Origin: Gloeobacter violaceus PCC 7421
GTDB taxonomy: Bacteria > Cyanobacteriota > Cyanobacteriia > Gloeobacterales > Gloeobacteraceae
Direction: 5' to 3'
DNA: 64,000 nt
NCBI RefSeq assembly: GCF_000011385.1
Contig: NC_005125.1
Location: 2,356,001 to 2,420,000, forward strand
Shown here: positions 53,440 to 61,568 of the stretch, piece by piece
Numbering within the stretch: the first letter of the stretch is position 1
Layout of the letters: every line of letters starts with the position of its first letter
Notes under the pieces: generated by a model
Databases searched by the model: none
What the model was told of the DNA's origin: nothing
Seen by the model: only the letters and a program-made list of their open reading frames with translations
Made by a program: the position numbers and the translations under genes

Positions 53440-54173
53440 TCGACGTTCAGGCCGTCTCCAAGCGCTACGGCCAGACGGTGGCCCTCGACCCGACCAGCAT
53501 CGCGTGCGAAGCCGGCAGCACCACCGCCCTGATCGGTCCGAGCGGCTGCGGCAAATCGACGCTGCTGCGCGTCGTCGCCGGGTTGGTGATTCCCGACAGC
53601 GGCACCGTGAGCCTGGCGGGCGAGACCCTCACCGCCCAGAACAGCGAAAGGTTGCGCCAAAATCTGGGCTACGTCATCCAGGACGGGGGACTGTTTCCGC
53701 ACCTGAGCGCCCGCGACAATGTGACGCTGCTTGCGCGCTATCTCAAACAATCCCCTGTGGCCATCGACCGGCGGGTGACCGAGTTGGGCGAACTGGTGCA
53801 GATTCCGGCTACGGCACTCGCACGCTTCCCGCGCCAACTTTCCGGCGGCCAGCGCCAGCGCGTCGGGTTGATGCGCGCCCTGATGAACGACCCGCCCATC
53901 GTGCTGCTCGATGAACCCCTGGGCGCTCTCGACCCGATTACCCGCAGCGAACTGCAGACCCAACTCAAAGCGATCTTCGCCGGGCTCGGCAAAACCGTGA
54001 TTCTGGTCACCCACGACATGGGTGAGGCGGCCTACCTCGCGGGCCGCATCGCGTTGATGCGCGACGGCCGGATTGTCCAGCGGGGCAGTTTGCAGGCGCT
54101 GCTCGATGAGCCGGCCGAAGCCTACGTGGGCGACTTCATCCGCGCCCAGCGCTCACCTTTGCCTTCGCTGTAG
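53436..54173 (+). CDS. ABC transporter ATPase, osmoprotectant/OpuC-like
   Basis: The start is ATG 53436 (MIDVQAVSKRYGQTVALDPT), 245 residues. Walker A GPSGCGKST, Q-loop YVIQDGGLFPH, signature LSGGQRQRVGLMRAL, Walker B PIVLLDEPLGALDP and H-loop VTHDM are intact. The wording QDGGLFPHLSARDNV is common in OpuCA/ProV-type ATPases. It is shorter than those with CBS domains. No permease or binding protein follows: 41 bases later comes an inserted IS element, then a gene relic. Confidence 0.9.
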   Translation: MIDVQAVSKRYGQTVALDPTSIACEAGSTTALIGPSGCGKSTLLRVVAGLVIPDSGTVSLAGETLTAQNSERLRQNLGYVIQDGGLFPHLSARDNVTLLARYLKQSPVAIDRRVTELGELVQIPATALARFPRQLSGGQRQRVGLMRALMNDPPIVLLDEPLGALDPITRSELQTQLKAIFAGLGKTVILVTHDMGEAAYLAGRIALMRDGRIVQRGSLQALLDEPAEAYVGDFIRAQRSPLPSL

Positions 54174-54208
54174 GCGGTTATTTGCCTACGTACTGACTTG
54201 CCCACTCT

Positions 54209-54214
54209 GTCCAA
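54209..54214. repeat. target-site duplication, left copy
   Basis: GTCCAA, repeated exactly at 56086-56091 on the other side of the IS element. Confidence 0.85.
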
Positions 54215-56085
54215 CCCTGATTCCGCAGGTTCGGATGTGACTTTTGAAATTTCCGCTCCTGGTCCAGTCTCCAACTCTATTCGCCCTGCACTGTCCACTC
54301 ATGTGCGCCTATCAAACCACTCTGCGGCAAGCGCACTGGACAGCTTTTCTCTCCATTTTTGATAATTGTCCCTCGCTTCGCAGTGAGGTTCATGCGCTTC
54401 TCCCTCAGCCCATCAAGTAGTACTGCCCACAGGTCGGACCCAGACACTCCACGATGCGCCGACGCTCCGCGTTGAGGTTCGACACCTGCTTCACCCCTGC
54501 CACTTCCAGTAGATGCACCGCCTGAAAAACCTGAAAGATCCACCGCAGTGTCGGCGTCGCGGTGGGCTTTTTGGTCTGACTTTTGACCGTCAGCTGTGCT
54601 GCTGAGAGCGCTAAACGCAACTGCCGCTGTCCCAGACTGTAAACCAGCAGGCATAGCCCCATCACCATCGCCACCGCCTCTACCCGTTCGGGCGACTTGA
54701 GAAACACACTACTGGTGAAAAACAGTGGGTCTTTGAGAAAGCGGAAGCCTCGCTCCACTGACTGCTGGGCTTTGTACTGCGAGAGCACCTGAGCCGTAGA
54801 AAGCTGCTGCTCGTCTAACACATTCGTCGCCAGCACCAACTTGCCTGCGCTGTGCTGCTCCAGTTCGATAGCCGTCGGATTGCGCACCAGTTGTGCCGAG
54901 AGCAGCCACACGCCCGTCTTCTCGGGTTTGCTGCCCCGCGCCGGTCGCCCGGCTTTGTCATGCCGGGCTTGCTCGACGGCCCGTACTGCCCCGAGCAGAT
55001 GGAACTTCAACCCGGCCGCGAACCGCTCCGCCGCTTCCAGTGCATCCGCTTCACAGGCAAAGGCCGTCTTGCACAGCGTCGTCAGTTCCTTGCCCAGTTT
55101 GCCCTCCAACTCATTGAGTTTCTTGTCCAGGGCCGCGAGGTCGCTTTTGCGCCGCTCGTCGCTTGCCACCACGACCCAGCGCTGTTGGATATCGGCGTAA
55201 GTGCTACCTACCTCGGTGACTCGGTAGCCTGGTTGGGCAGGCGCGAACTGCTCATCGCTCAGTGCGGCCAGCAGGTGTTTCACTTCGGCGAGGGTTGAGG
55301 GTACCCGGCTCAGCCAGTGCATGGCTTGCACCGCACTCAAGTTCTGAGCACTGTAAAGGTCTGAGTCCACGACAAACAGGGCATCCACGTCCCACTGTGC
55401 CCGAAAATCCTGAATTATCTGGGCAAAGATGGCCTTGTCCGCTGCGTTGCCATTACCCACCCGCAGATACAGCGGCACATCGCCATCGCCACTGGTGATC
55501 ATCGACAACAAGAATTGCTTGAGGTCGGGGCGATGATCCCGGCTGTAGCCGTGGGTGATGACAATCGGCTGCGGTTCGTCTTCTGCTTGGGGGGCCACCC
55601 GTCCTTTTGGAGTGTACTCGCCGTCAACATGGAACGATGTCGAGTCTAGGTGCACACTGCCGGTCCGAACGCCGAAATGCCTGGCAGCCTTGAGGGCCAG
55701 ATGTACGAAGACTTTGGTGGTGCCCTGCTCGTAGAGTTTGTCGAGTACCCGGCCGAGCCGGTCATCATTAAAGTGCTCGGGCAGCACGCCTGGACCAATC
55801 AGGTGCTCGGTGGCTTTGCCAACAAAGAACTGCTCGAACAGGTACAGCGGTGCGGAGACGAAGCCGAGGCCATTGAGGATAAGGCCCTTAAGCACCTGGC
55901 CACAGGTGACAATCTCTTGGGGGTGAATGCTCAGAAGTTGGTCGACCTCCTCGACTAGGCCAAAAGCGTCGATAATGCCGGCGACGATGCCGAGGTGGTC
56001 GAGATTCTGGACCTGAATTTCAGGAGGCGGCTGGCTCATCCAACCAAAATACTTCAGACGCTCGACCTACCTGCGGAATCCCGGG
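54215..56085 (-). mobile_element. IS1634-type insertion sequence, complete
   Basis: 1871 bp. The left end reads CCCTGATTCCGCAGGT (54215-54230). The right end, read inward on the minus strand, is CCGGGATTCCGCAGGT (56070-56085). The two 16-base ends match at 14 positions. Both ends are flanked by GTCCAA, a 6-bp duplication of the size expected for this family. The single transposase gene is intact, so the element may be active. Confidence 0.9.
54405..56039 (-). CDS. IS1634/IS4-superfamily transposase
   Basis: 544 residues. The N-terminal region (HLGIVAGIIDAFGLVEEVDQ) is the DUF4277-like domain common to IS1634 transposases. The DDE triad residues can be placed in VHLDSTSFHVDG, VVDSDLYSAQ and the Glu of QSVERGFRFLKDP, the last being the YREK-like signature of the IS4 superfamily. 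The frame is uninterrupted and ends 190 bases inside the left inverted repeat. It lies opposite to the neighbouring operon. Confidence 0.95.
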   Translation of the reverse strand: MSQPPPEIQVQNLDHLGIVAGIIDAFGLVEEVDQLLSIHPQEIVTCGQVLKGLILNGLGFVSAPLYLFEQFFVGKATEHLIGPGVLPEHFNDDRLGRVLDKLYEQGTTKVFVHLALKAARHFGVRTGSVHLDSTSFHVDGEYTPKGRVAPQAEDEPQPIVITHGYSRDHRPDLKQFLLSMITSGDGDVPLYLRVGNGNAADKAIFAQIIQDFRAQWDVDALFVVDSDLYSAQNLSAVQAMHWLSRVPSTLAEVKHLLAALSDEQFAPAQPGYRVTEVGSTYADIQQRWVVVASDERRKSDLAALDKKLNELEGKLGKELTTLCKTAFACEADALEAAERFAAGLKFHLLGAVRAVEQARHDKAGRPARGSKPEKTGVWLLSAQLVRNPTAIELEQHSAGKLVLATNVLDEQQLSTAQVLSQYKAQQSVERGFRFLKDPLFFTSSVFLKSPERVEAVAMVMGLCLLVYSLGQRQLRLALSAAQLTVKSQTKKPTATPTLRWIFQVFQAVHLLEVAGVKQVSNLNAERRRIVECLGPTCGQYYLMG

Positions 56086-56091
56086 TCCAAC
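56086..56091. repeat. target-site duplication, right copy
   Basis: GTCCAA, matching 54209-54214. Confidence 0.85.
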
Positions 56092-56115
56092 TGGCCGGAG
56101 TCGGGACGCGGGCAA

Positions 56116-56303
56116 TCAGCTTGTATTTGCCTGTGCCTGACCTTCAGGGGTCAGCTGGCGTTGCGCCTTGATGTTGGCCAGATTGGCCGTGTCGGTGTCG
56201 GCCTGGTTCGGGTCGGTCTGCGGGTGGCGCATGTAGAGCACGTTCCCCCCTTTTGCAGGGTCGTCACCAGTTCCTTGCCCGACAGCAGTTCCTGTTTCTG
56301 CAT
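56116..56303 (-). pseudogene. frameshifted, truncated histidine-phosphatase relic
   Basis: One minus-strand frame gives MQKQELLSGKELVTTLQKGG. Inside a run of six G residues the homology moves to another frame: NVLYMRHPQTDPNQADTDTA then ANIKAQRQLTPEGQAQAN, with a stop at 56116. GGxVLYMRHPxTD and QRxLTPEGxAxA are the N-terminal motifs of the RHG histidine phosphatase family. The remaining 120 or more residues, including the second catalytic His, are missing. It lies just outside the IS element but was already truncated before the IS boundary. Confidence 0.75.
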
Positions 56304-56399
56304 CGACGCAGGTTCGCTAATTATACTTACTTGCACTGTGAAGTGGCAATATTTTCCCTAGGCAGCCCAGTACCAAGCCATCCAAACTGGAGGCCAACG

Positions 56400-56810
56400 A
56401 TGCCAGAAGAAACCAACGATCTCTTTACCGGTGCCATGGGCGAGTTTATGGCCCAGGGCGCAGGAGTCATCCCACCCGGCTACGAAGACATATACCAGCA
56501 GTCCATCGACGAGCAGCGAGGGGAGCCCCCTTCAGAGGGAATCGAGATGCCGCTTCCCGAAGAGACTTACGAGCAGCCCGACCCCGATGCCGAACCGCAT
56601 CCCAACCAGATGGAAATTCTTCCGGAAGAATCGTACAGGGGGAGTTCGTCTGCGGACACTGACCTCTGGATGGCCGCAATTCCCGAGGAACTTGAGCCGC
56701 AACCTTCCGGGGACGTGCCGCCGGACAGCGAGGAAACGGAGCCCTTTGATCCCTATCCAGAAGAAGAGCAATTCGACACCGACGATCCGTTTAGCGGAGA
56801 AATCAACTAA
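56400..56810 (+). CDS. short acidic protein of unknown function
   Basis: 136 residues from ATG 56400, with GGAGG 7 bases upstream, so translation is likely. The composition is extreme: no lysine, very many Glu, Asp and Pro, with repeated phrases (PLPEETYEQPDPDAEPHP, ILPEESYRG, PEEEQFDTDDPF). It is probably disordered. The acidic, Pro-rich character recalls the first 120 residues of the toxin-like protein at 12527, but I see no alignable homology. Its stop codon lies inside a perfect 34-bp palindrome. Confidence 0.6.
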   Translation: MPEETNDLFTGAMGEFMAQGAGVIPPGYEDIYQQSIDEQRGEPPSEGIEMPLPEETYEQPDPDAEPHPNQMEILPEESYRGSSSADTDLWMAAIPEELEPQPSGDVPPDSEETEPFDPYPEEEQFDTDDPFSGEIN

Positions 56811-56830
56811 GAATTCTTAGTTGATTTCTC
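56797..56830. repeat. perfect 34-bp palindrome over a stop codon
   Basis: Two 17-base arms without a loop, centred on GAATTC (56811-56816); the left arm begins GAGAAATCAAC. It contains the TAA stop of the acidic protein. No T-run follows. It could block exonucleases, act as a terminator in RNA form, or be a protein-binding or recombination site. Confidence 0.9.
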
Positions 56831-57146
56831 GACAACGCGCGCCCGTGCAAGGGCTGGCTTGCGCGGGCGCGCGGCCTTCGGCGACGGAGCGCAGTGTGCC
56901 TCGGGGGTCAGCGTTTGCGGCAGTCTTAACTCGACTCGTAAGCCAAGGCACAATCGGCCGAACCAAGGCACCGAACTCTCACCGTGACGAGGTTCGGCAG
57001 CTGAGCGGATGTTTTATGGGATCGCGAGCCTGCGGCGATGGGGAAATGCGGCGGACAAAGCTAAAATCGGCGCAAAGAGCCTGGGCTCACAGCGGCGAAC
57101 TGCCGTTAGGATATGTTTCACACTGTCTGACACCAGGTTGAACTGC
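56811..57146. other. intergenic region with two strong hairpins
   Basis: 336 bases. Besides the right arm of the palindrome it holds the hairpin 56837-56872. No gene is supported in the rest. Confidence 0.5.
56837..56872. repeat. 15-bp stem GC-rich hairpin
   Basis: GCGCGCCCGTGCAAG (56837-56851) pairs with CTTGCGCGGGCGCGC (56858-56872) with one G-U, loop of 6 bases. It lies 6 bases beyond the 34-bp palindrome. Confidence 0.85.
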
Positions 57147-57356
57147 ATGAAGATGCAACTGGCCATCGGCGACCGCGTTCGCTGCATCGACCCCAATCCA
57201 ACTCCCCCGGGCCGCCCGGCGCGCGGTTTCGGCCGCGCCCTGGTGGGCAAGACCGCGACTGTCGTCGGCTTCGGCGCCTTCGGCGGCATCACCGTTCAGG
57301 TAGACGGCTGGGAGCACACCGTCGTGGTCTCCCGGCGGGAAATCGGCAAGCTTTAA
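57147..57356 (+). CDS. small SH3-like conserved hypothetical protein
   Basis: 69 residues from ATG 57147 ([20 protein letters not shown]). The pattern of short beta strands ([31 protein letters not shown]) suggests a small SH3-like barrel, as in several cyanobacterial regulatory subunits such as PetP, but no direct match is claimed. Its stop overlaps that of dxr by 4 bases on the opposite strand. Confidence 0.6.
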   Translation: MKMQLAIGDRVRCIDPNPTPPGRPARGFGRALVGKTATVVGFGAFGGITVQVDGWEHTVVVSRREIGKL

Positions 57357-58531
57357 ATCAGTACCCGCGCCGGCGAGCGCTCCACCAGCCAGCGCACGTG
57401 CTCGCGCGCCCAGCGATCGGCTCCGCACACATCGTCGAGATCGGGTTCGCCGGCGCTTTTGTGGGCTTCGAGGGTGGCTTCGAGCAGGCGCGACATCTCC
57501 AGAAAGCGGACTTTTTCTTGGAGAAACTGGGCGACGGCCTCTTCGTTGGCGGCGTTGAGCACCGTCGGGTAGGTGCCGCCGGCCCGCCCGGCCTGGTAGG
57601 CCAGCCGCATATTGGGGTAGCGCTCGTGGTCGGGCTCTTTGAAGGTGAGGGTGCCCACCCGGGCGAGATCCAGAGGCTTCCAGGGGGTGGCGAGGCGCTC
57701 GGGCCAACTGAGGGCATACAAGATCGGCAGGCGCATATCGGGCCAGCCGAGTTGGGCGACGACCGAAGTGTCGGCCAGTTCGACGAGCGAGTGCACGATG
57801 CTCTGGGGGTGGATGACGATCTCGATCCGGTCGTAGTCCAGCCCGAAGAGCCAGTGCGCCTCGATCACCTCCAGGCCCTTGTTCATCAAGGTGGCCGAAT
57901 CGACGGTGATCTTGGCTCCCATCACCCAATTGGGGTGCTTGAGGGCGTCCGCCGTGGTCGCCTCGGCCAGCTTCTCCACCGGCCAGTCGCGAAAGGCCCC
58001 GCCCGAGGCGGTGAGCAAGATGCGCTTGAGAGCGCCCTCGGGCACCCCCTGCAGACACTGGAAGATGGCCGAGTGCTCCGAATCGACCGGCAGCAGCTTC
58101 ACCCCCCGCGCGCGGATGCGCGGCATCACCACCGGTCCACCCGCCACCAGCGTCTCTTTGTTGGCGAGGGCCAGATCCCGGCCCGCATCGACGGCCGCCA
58201 GGGTGGGCATCAGCCCGGCGCAACCGACGATGCCGGTGACCACCACTTCGGCGGGAGCCTGGGAAGCGACCGTGCAGCAGCCTTTTTCGCCGACAAACAT
58301 TTCGGGCATGCCGTCAAAACCCGCCAGCAAGGCCGCCAGAGCCGCACGCCTCGCCTCGCTGCCCACCGCCACCACCTGGGGCCGGAAGCGGCGGATCTGC
58401 TCGGCCAACAGTTCCATATTGCTGTGGGCGGTCATGCCGGTCACAGCAAAGCGCTCCGGGTACTCGGCGACAATATCGAGGGTCTGGGTGCCGATCGAGC
58501 CGGTGGAGCCGAGCAGAGCGATATGCTTCAC
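57353..58531 (-). CDS. dxr: 1-deoxy-D-xylulose 5-phosphate reductoisomerase
   Basis: 392 residues, normal length. NADPH site [14 protein letters not shown] at the N-terminus, [11 protein letters not shown], the metal/substrate segment [16 protein letters not shown], and [12 protein letters not shown] and [20 protein letters not shown] for the catalytic loop. It performs the committed step of the MEP isoprenoid pathway, feeding carotenoid and chlorophyll tails. Monocistronic as far as seen. Confidence 0.97.
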   Translation of the reverse strand: MKHIALLGSTGSIGTQTLDIVAEYPERFAVTGMTAHSNMELLAEQIRRFRPQVVAVGSEARRAALAALLAGFDGMPEMFVGEKGCCTVASQAPAEVVVTGIVGCAGLMPTLAAVDAGRDLALANKETLVAGGPVVMPRIRARGVKLLPVDSEHSAIFQCLQGVPEGALKRILLTASGGAFRDWPVEKLAEATTADALKHPNWVMGAKITVDSATLMNKGLEVIEAHWLFGLDYDRIEIVIHPQSIVHSLVELADTSVVAQLGWPDMRLPILYALSWPERLATPWKPLDLARVGTLTFKEPDHERYPNMRLAYQAGRAGGTYPTVLNAANEEAVAQFLQEKVRFLEMSRLLEATLEAHKSAGEPDLDDVCGADRWAREHVRWLVERSPARVLI

Positions 58532-58642
58532 AAAGATTTACCAGCAACTAACCGGTATTGTCCCGTGCGCGCGGATGACTGGCAAGCGGATGGGTATCGG
58601 GGTGCACTTACGGACACCGGACACATGAAACCCGAAACTGTA

Positions 58643-59854
58643 TCAGCGCTTGCGATTTTTGCGCCACAGGCCGTACATCCGCTCGGCATCGGCGGCGGCC
58701 TGGGCGCGCTCCCGGGCCAGATAAATCTCGAGTGCCTGGGAAGGTCCGTACTCCAACTCTGTCCGGCGCACCGCCCGCGCTTCGTCGCGGGCCAGGTAGG
58801 CGCTGCGCCGTGTGCGGTTGGTGGTGCGCGGTGCATCCCGTCGGGTGTTGGTGACCGGGGAGGGCTCCGACTTGAGGACCACTTTTTTGCGCGCCCGGAC
58901 CGGGGAGGCTGCAACCCTACGGCCGGAGCCGGTGTTGCGTTTGCGCAGCACCGGGGAGGGGCGGGCGGACCGGGCGGGTCTGGCGGCAGCCTCGCTGCGG
59001 GTCGCGTCCGTTTTTTCAGGGCGTGCGGGGCGGGACTTTGGCCCCCGAGGCGGTGGGATGGGGCGCACAAGCTCGCGCTTTTGGGCGGGGGGGTCGGCCG
59101 GTATCGGCGGCAAGGCGGGCGGCGTGTTCACCCGAGCCAGCCGTTCGGGTAGTGCGCCAGCGCTCCTGGCCTGCGGCTCGGTCGGCCGGTCCTGCCAGTA
59201 GCGCGCCGCTCCGGCACCCCCCAGCCCCAGCAGGCCCACGACCCCCACCGCCAGCCCGAGACGGGGCAAGGTCAACCGACGTCGCCCGGCCGGCGCAGGC
59301 GAGGCGGCCTCGGGTTGCAAGGAAGGCGCCGGTACCAGGGCCTCCGGCGGCGCGGGGATGTACAGGTGGACCAGATGGCCCTCCTCCAGCAGCCGGTGAC
59401 CGGCGGTGCGCGCCTGCGCCGGAATCATCACCCCGGGACGCTCGGGCCGGTAGCTCCACAGGTCTGGTGCGGGCACAGCTTCGATGCGCTCAGGCAAGCA
59501 GCGGCGATCGTCGATCGCTGCCGGACCCCGCTGCAGACAGGTGAAGACGTTCTCCAGCTTCGTCGCGTCGAGGGTGTCTTCGAGGTAGTAGCACAGAAAA
59601 TACGGTACATGGCCACGGCCAAATTCATCGCCGCCGTCGTCGTACAGCCACCCGAACAGCTGGTGACCGGAGCCGGCCTGGTGCAGGTAGACCGAGCGAT
59701 AACCCTGCTGGGGCAGTTCATAGGGATTCCAGTGGCGCTCGACCACCTGCTCCAAAAACACCCTGCGCACCTCCGGCGGCACCCCGGCGCTGGCGAACAA
59801 CTGAAAGCCCTGTCCGGCGACACTGGTGTAGACGAGTTGGCCAAAGGTGAGCAT
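58643..59854 (-). CDS. membrane protein with N-terminal globular and Arg/Pro-rich C-terminal parts
   Basis: The start is ATG 59854 (MLTFGQLVYTSVAGQGFQLF), 403 residues. The N-terminal 140 residues (FASAGVPPEVRRVFLEQVVE, GYRSVYLHQAGSGHQLFGWL) weakly resemble the N-terminal domain of bacterial GTPase-associated protein 1. A single helix lies near residue 210 (LGLAVGVVGLLGLGGAGAA). The rest is disordered and very rich in Arg, Pro and Ala, ending in a basic helix (ERMYGLWRKNRKR). By the positive-inside rule the charged C-terminus would stay in the cytoplasm. Function unknown. Confidence 0.6.
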   Translation of the reverse strand: MLTFGQLVYTSVAGQGFQLFASAGVPPEVRRVFLEQVVERHWNPYELPQQGYRSVYLHQAGSGHQLFGWLYDDGGDEFGRGHVPYFLCYYLEDTLDATKLENVFTCLQRGPAAIDDRRCLPERIEAVPAPDLWSYRPERPGVMIPAQARTAGHRLLEEGHLVHLYIPAPPEALVPAPSLQPEAASPAPAGRRRLTLPRLGLAVGVVGLLGLGGAGAARYWQDRPTEPQARSAGALPERLARVNTPPALPPIPADPPAQKRELVRPIPPPRGPKSRPARPEKTDATRSEAAARPARSARPSPVLRKRNTGSGRRVAASPVRARKKVVLKSEPSPVTNTRRDAPRTTNRTRRSAYLARDEARAVRRTELEYGPSQALEIYLARERAQAAADAERMYGLWRKNRKR

Positions 59855-60098
59855 AGCGGCTCGCGCGCTCCTTTGCGTGCGGATGGTGGCTTGCAATCGC
59901 GACCGGCTGTAAATTGCCGACACTTGCGATCAGAAACAGCCTTTTCCCCTAGGAATTCACAGAAATATACAACGCTTTACATTGAATGAGCGATACCCGC
60001 CGTGAAGGCCAAACTTCCATCGAGGGCGCAAGGATGGTGCAAGTGTATCCTATAAAAATGGGAAATCCACTTGCATCCACACGCAATCGAATAGTGAG

Positions 60099-60869
60099 TT
60101 ACGGAGCCGGTGGGCCGTTTGCCAGGGATTTGAGGTAACCGGTGGGTGGATAGAGGGAATATTGCACCCGCAGCCGACCGTCCTTGGCCGGCACAACACC
60201 GAGCGTGCGCAACTGGGCGAGAGCCGCTCGGCGGGTGGGTCCGTCACCGGCATTGGCGTAGATTTCCTGCCAAATAGTTCGTCGGGTCCAGTTGACGGCC
60301 GGTGCCGATTCGAGGTGCTTCGACAGTACCCACCATTGGTTGGCGAGGATCTGTCCGGCTGCACCGAAGCGGACGGCGGCCAGCCCCGCCGCGCGGCGCA
60401 AGCAGTTGACGGCAAGGGGATGATTACCGGAGTAAAGAAAGTGAACAAAGCCACGAAACTGCCAAAGGGCAATGCTGTCGGGGTTGTGGCGCAGGCCCCG
60501 GGCCAGAAGCCGCTCCGCCAAGTCGGGCCTGCCCATGCCGTAGGCCACCGATAGATTGGCGAGCAGATAGGCGGGCTCAAAGTGGGGATTCAGGCGGTTG
60601 ATGGCATCGATAAAAGTGTAGCTATCGGTGTAGCCCAGACGTTGGCGCATCCGGTGGTCGCCCAGGTACTGCACGAAGCGCAGCCACAGCCAATCGGCGG
60701 CGAGATTGCGGTGACCGAGAGCCGGCACCGAGGACACCGGCAGCGGTGGATGGTCCGTCCGAAACGCCTGGGGAACGGCACGGTTTGCCGCGAGCCTGTT
60801 CGCCTGCAAAGCGAGCATGAGCGCGCAGCAAACCGCGCCGGCGCCTAAGGCGCGAAGCGTGTTCGCCAT
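60099..60869 (-). CDS. exported or anchored TPR-like protein, pilin-operon partner
   Basis: The start is ATG 60869 (MANTLRALGAGAVCCALMLA), 256 residues, with an N-terminal hydrophobic segment. The body is helical with TPR-like features (AYLLANLSVAYGMGRPDLAE, FVHFLYSGNHPLAVNCLRRA). It begins 8 bases after the pilin stop, so the two are co-transcribed. A role in pilus assembly or an envelope complex is inferred from that only. No known family. Confidence 0.65.
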   Translation of the reverse strand: MANTLRALGAGAVCCALMLALQANRLAANRAVPQAFRTDHPPLPVSSVPALGHRNLAADWLWLRFVQYLGDHRMRQRLGYTDSYTFIDAINRLNPHFEPAYLLANLSVAYGMGRPDLAERLLARGLRHNPDSIALWQFRGFVHFLYSGNHPLAVNCLRRAAGLAAVRFGAAGQILANQWWVLSKHLESAPAVNWTRRTIWQEIYANAGDGPTRRAALAQLRTLGVVPAKDGRLRVQYSLYPPTGYLKSLANGPPAP

Positions 60870-60877
60870 GGCCCGGC

Positions 60878-61420
60878 TTAGCGGGTCGGGTTGGCGTCGA
60901 TGACGATCTTGGCGGCGGACTTGAGATAGGAAGCCGCCAGCCCGCGCACCTGGGTGCCGGCGGCGGTGGCCGCTCCGCCGTCGACGTTGATGGCAAAGTC
61001 GGTGTTGCTGTTGGCTACCGCCGTCTGGCCGCCCGCCTGGTGGGCGATGGCCCACTTGGTGCCGTCGGCGGGGGCGGCGCTCACAAAACGGGTGGCGTCG
61101 TGGCCCACTTGGATCGCAGCCTGCAGTTCGTTCAGGTCGACCCCCGTCTGGACAAGGGTGCCCCCCAGGGTATCGGCGTTGGCGGCGGGTACACCACCGG
61201 CACCCATCGTGCCGGCGGTGTAGTAGGCGCCTGTTTCGTTGAGATAAGCTTCCTGGGCGGTTTTGCCCGCGTCGATGGCGGCGGTCGCCTCGGTGGTCTT
61301 CGCTTTGCCGGTCTGGCCCAGAAAGTTGGGCAGGGCGACGGCGGCGAGGATGCCGACGATGATCACGACCACCAACAGTTCAATCAGGGTAAAGCCCCGG
61401 GGGGCGCGCTGGGATGCCAT
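60878..61420 (-). CDS. type IV pilin-like protein
   Basis: 180 residues. The leader MASQRAPRG precedes the methylation/cleavage site FTLIELLVVVIIVGILAAVA with Glu5 intact, followed by ALPNFLGQTGKAKTTEA. The globular part is rich in Gly, Ala and Thr with no cysteine pair. It would be processed by PilD and assembled into type IV pili or a pseudopilus. First gene of a two-gene operon. Confidence 0.93.
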   Translation of the reverse strand: MASQRAPRGFTLIELLVVVIIVGILAAVALPNFLGQTGKAKTTEATAAIDAGKTAQEAYLNETGAYYTAGTMGAGGVPAANADTLGGTLVQTGVDLNELQAAIQVGHDATRFVSAAPADGTKWAIAHQAGGQTAVANSNTDFAINVDGGAATAAGTQVRGLAASYLKSAAKIVIDANPTR

Positions 61421-61568
61421 GGAAAGTACTCCGGTTGCGACAAGTTCAGGGTGCCCCGCAGCAACGTATTTCTAACGCCTGCCAAAGCGCACCCGCCAAC
61501 TGTCTTTGGGTCTGCGCGCCTACAAATTTTAATGCTCTACACTTTGTAAAAATCATCCCGTCGCGCCG

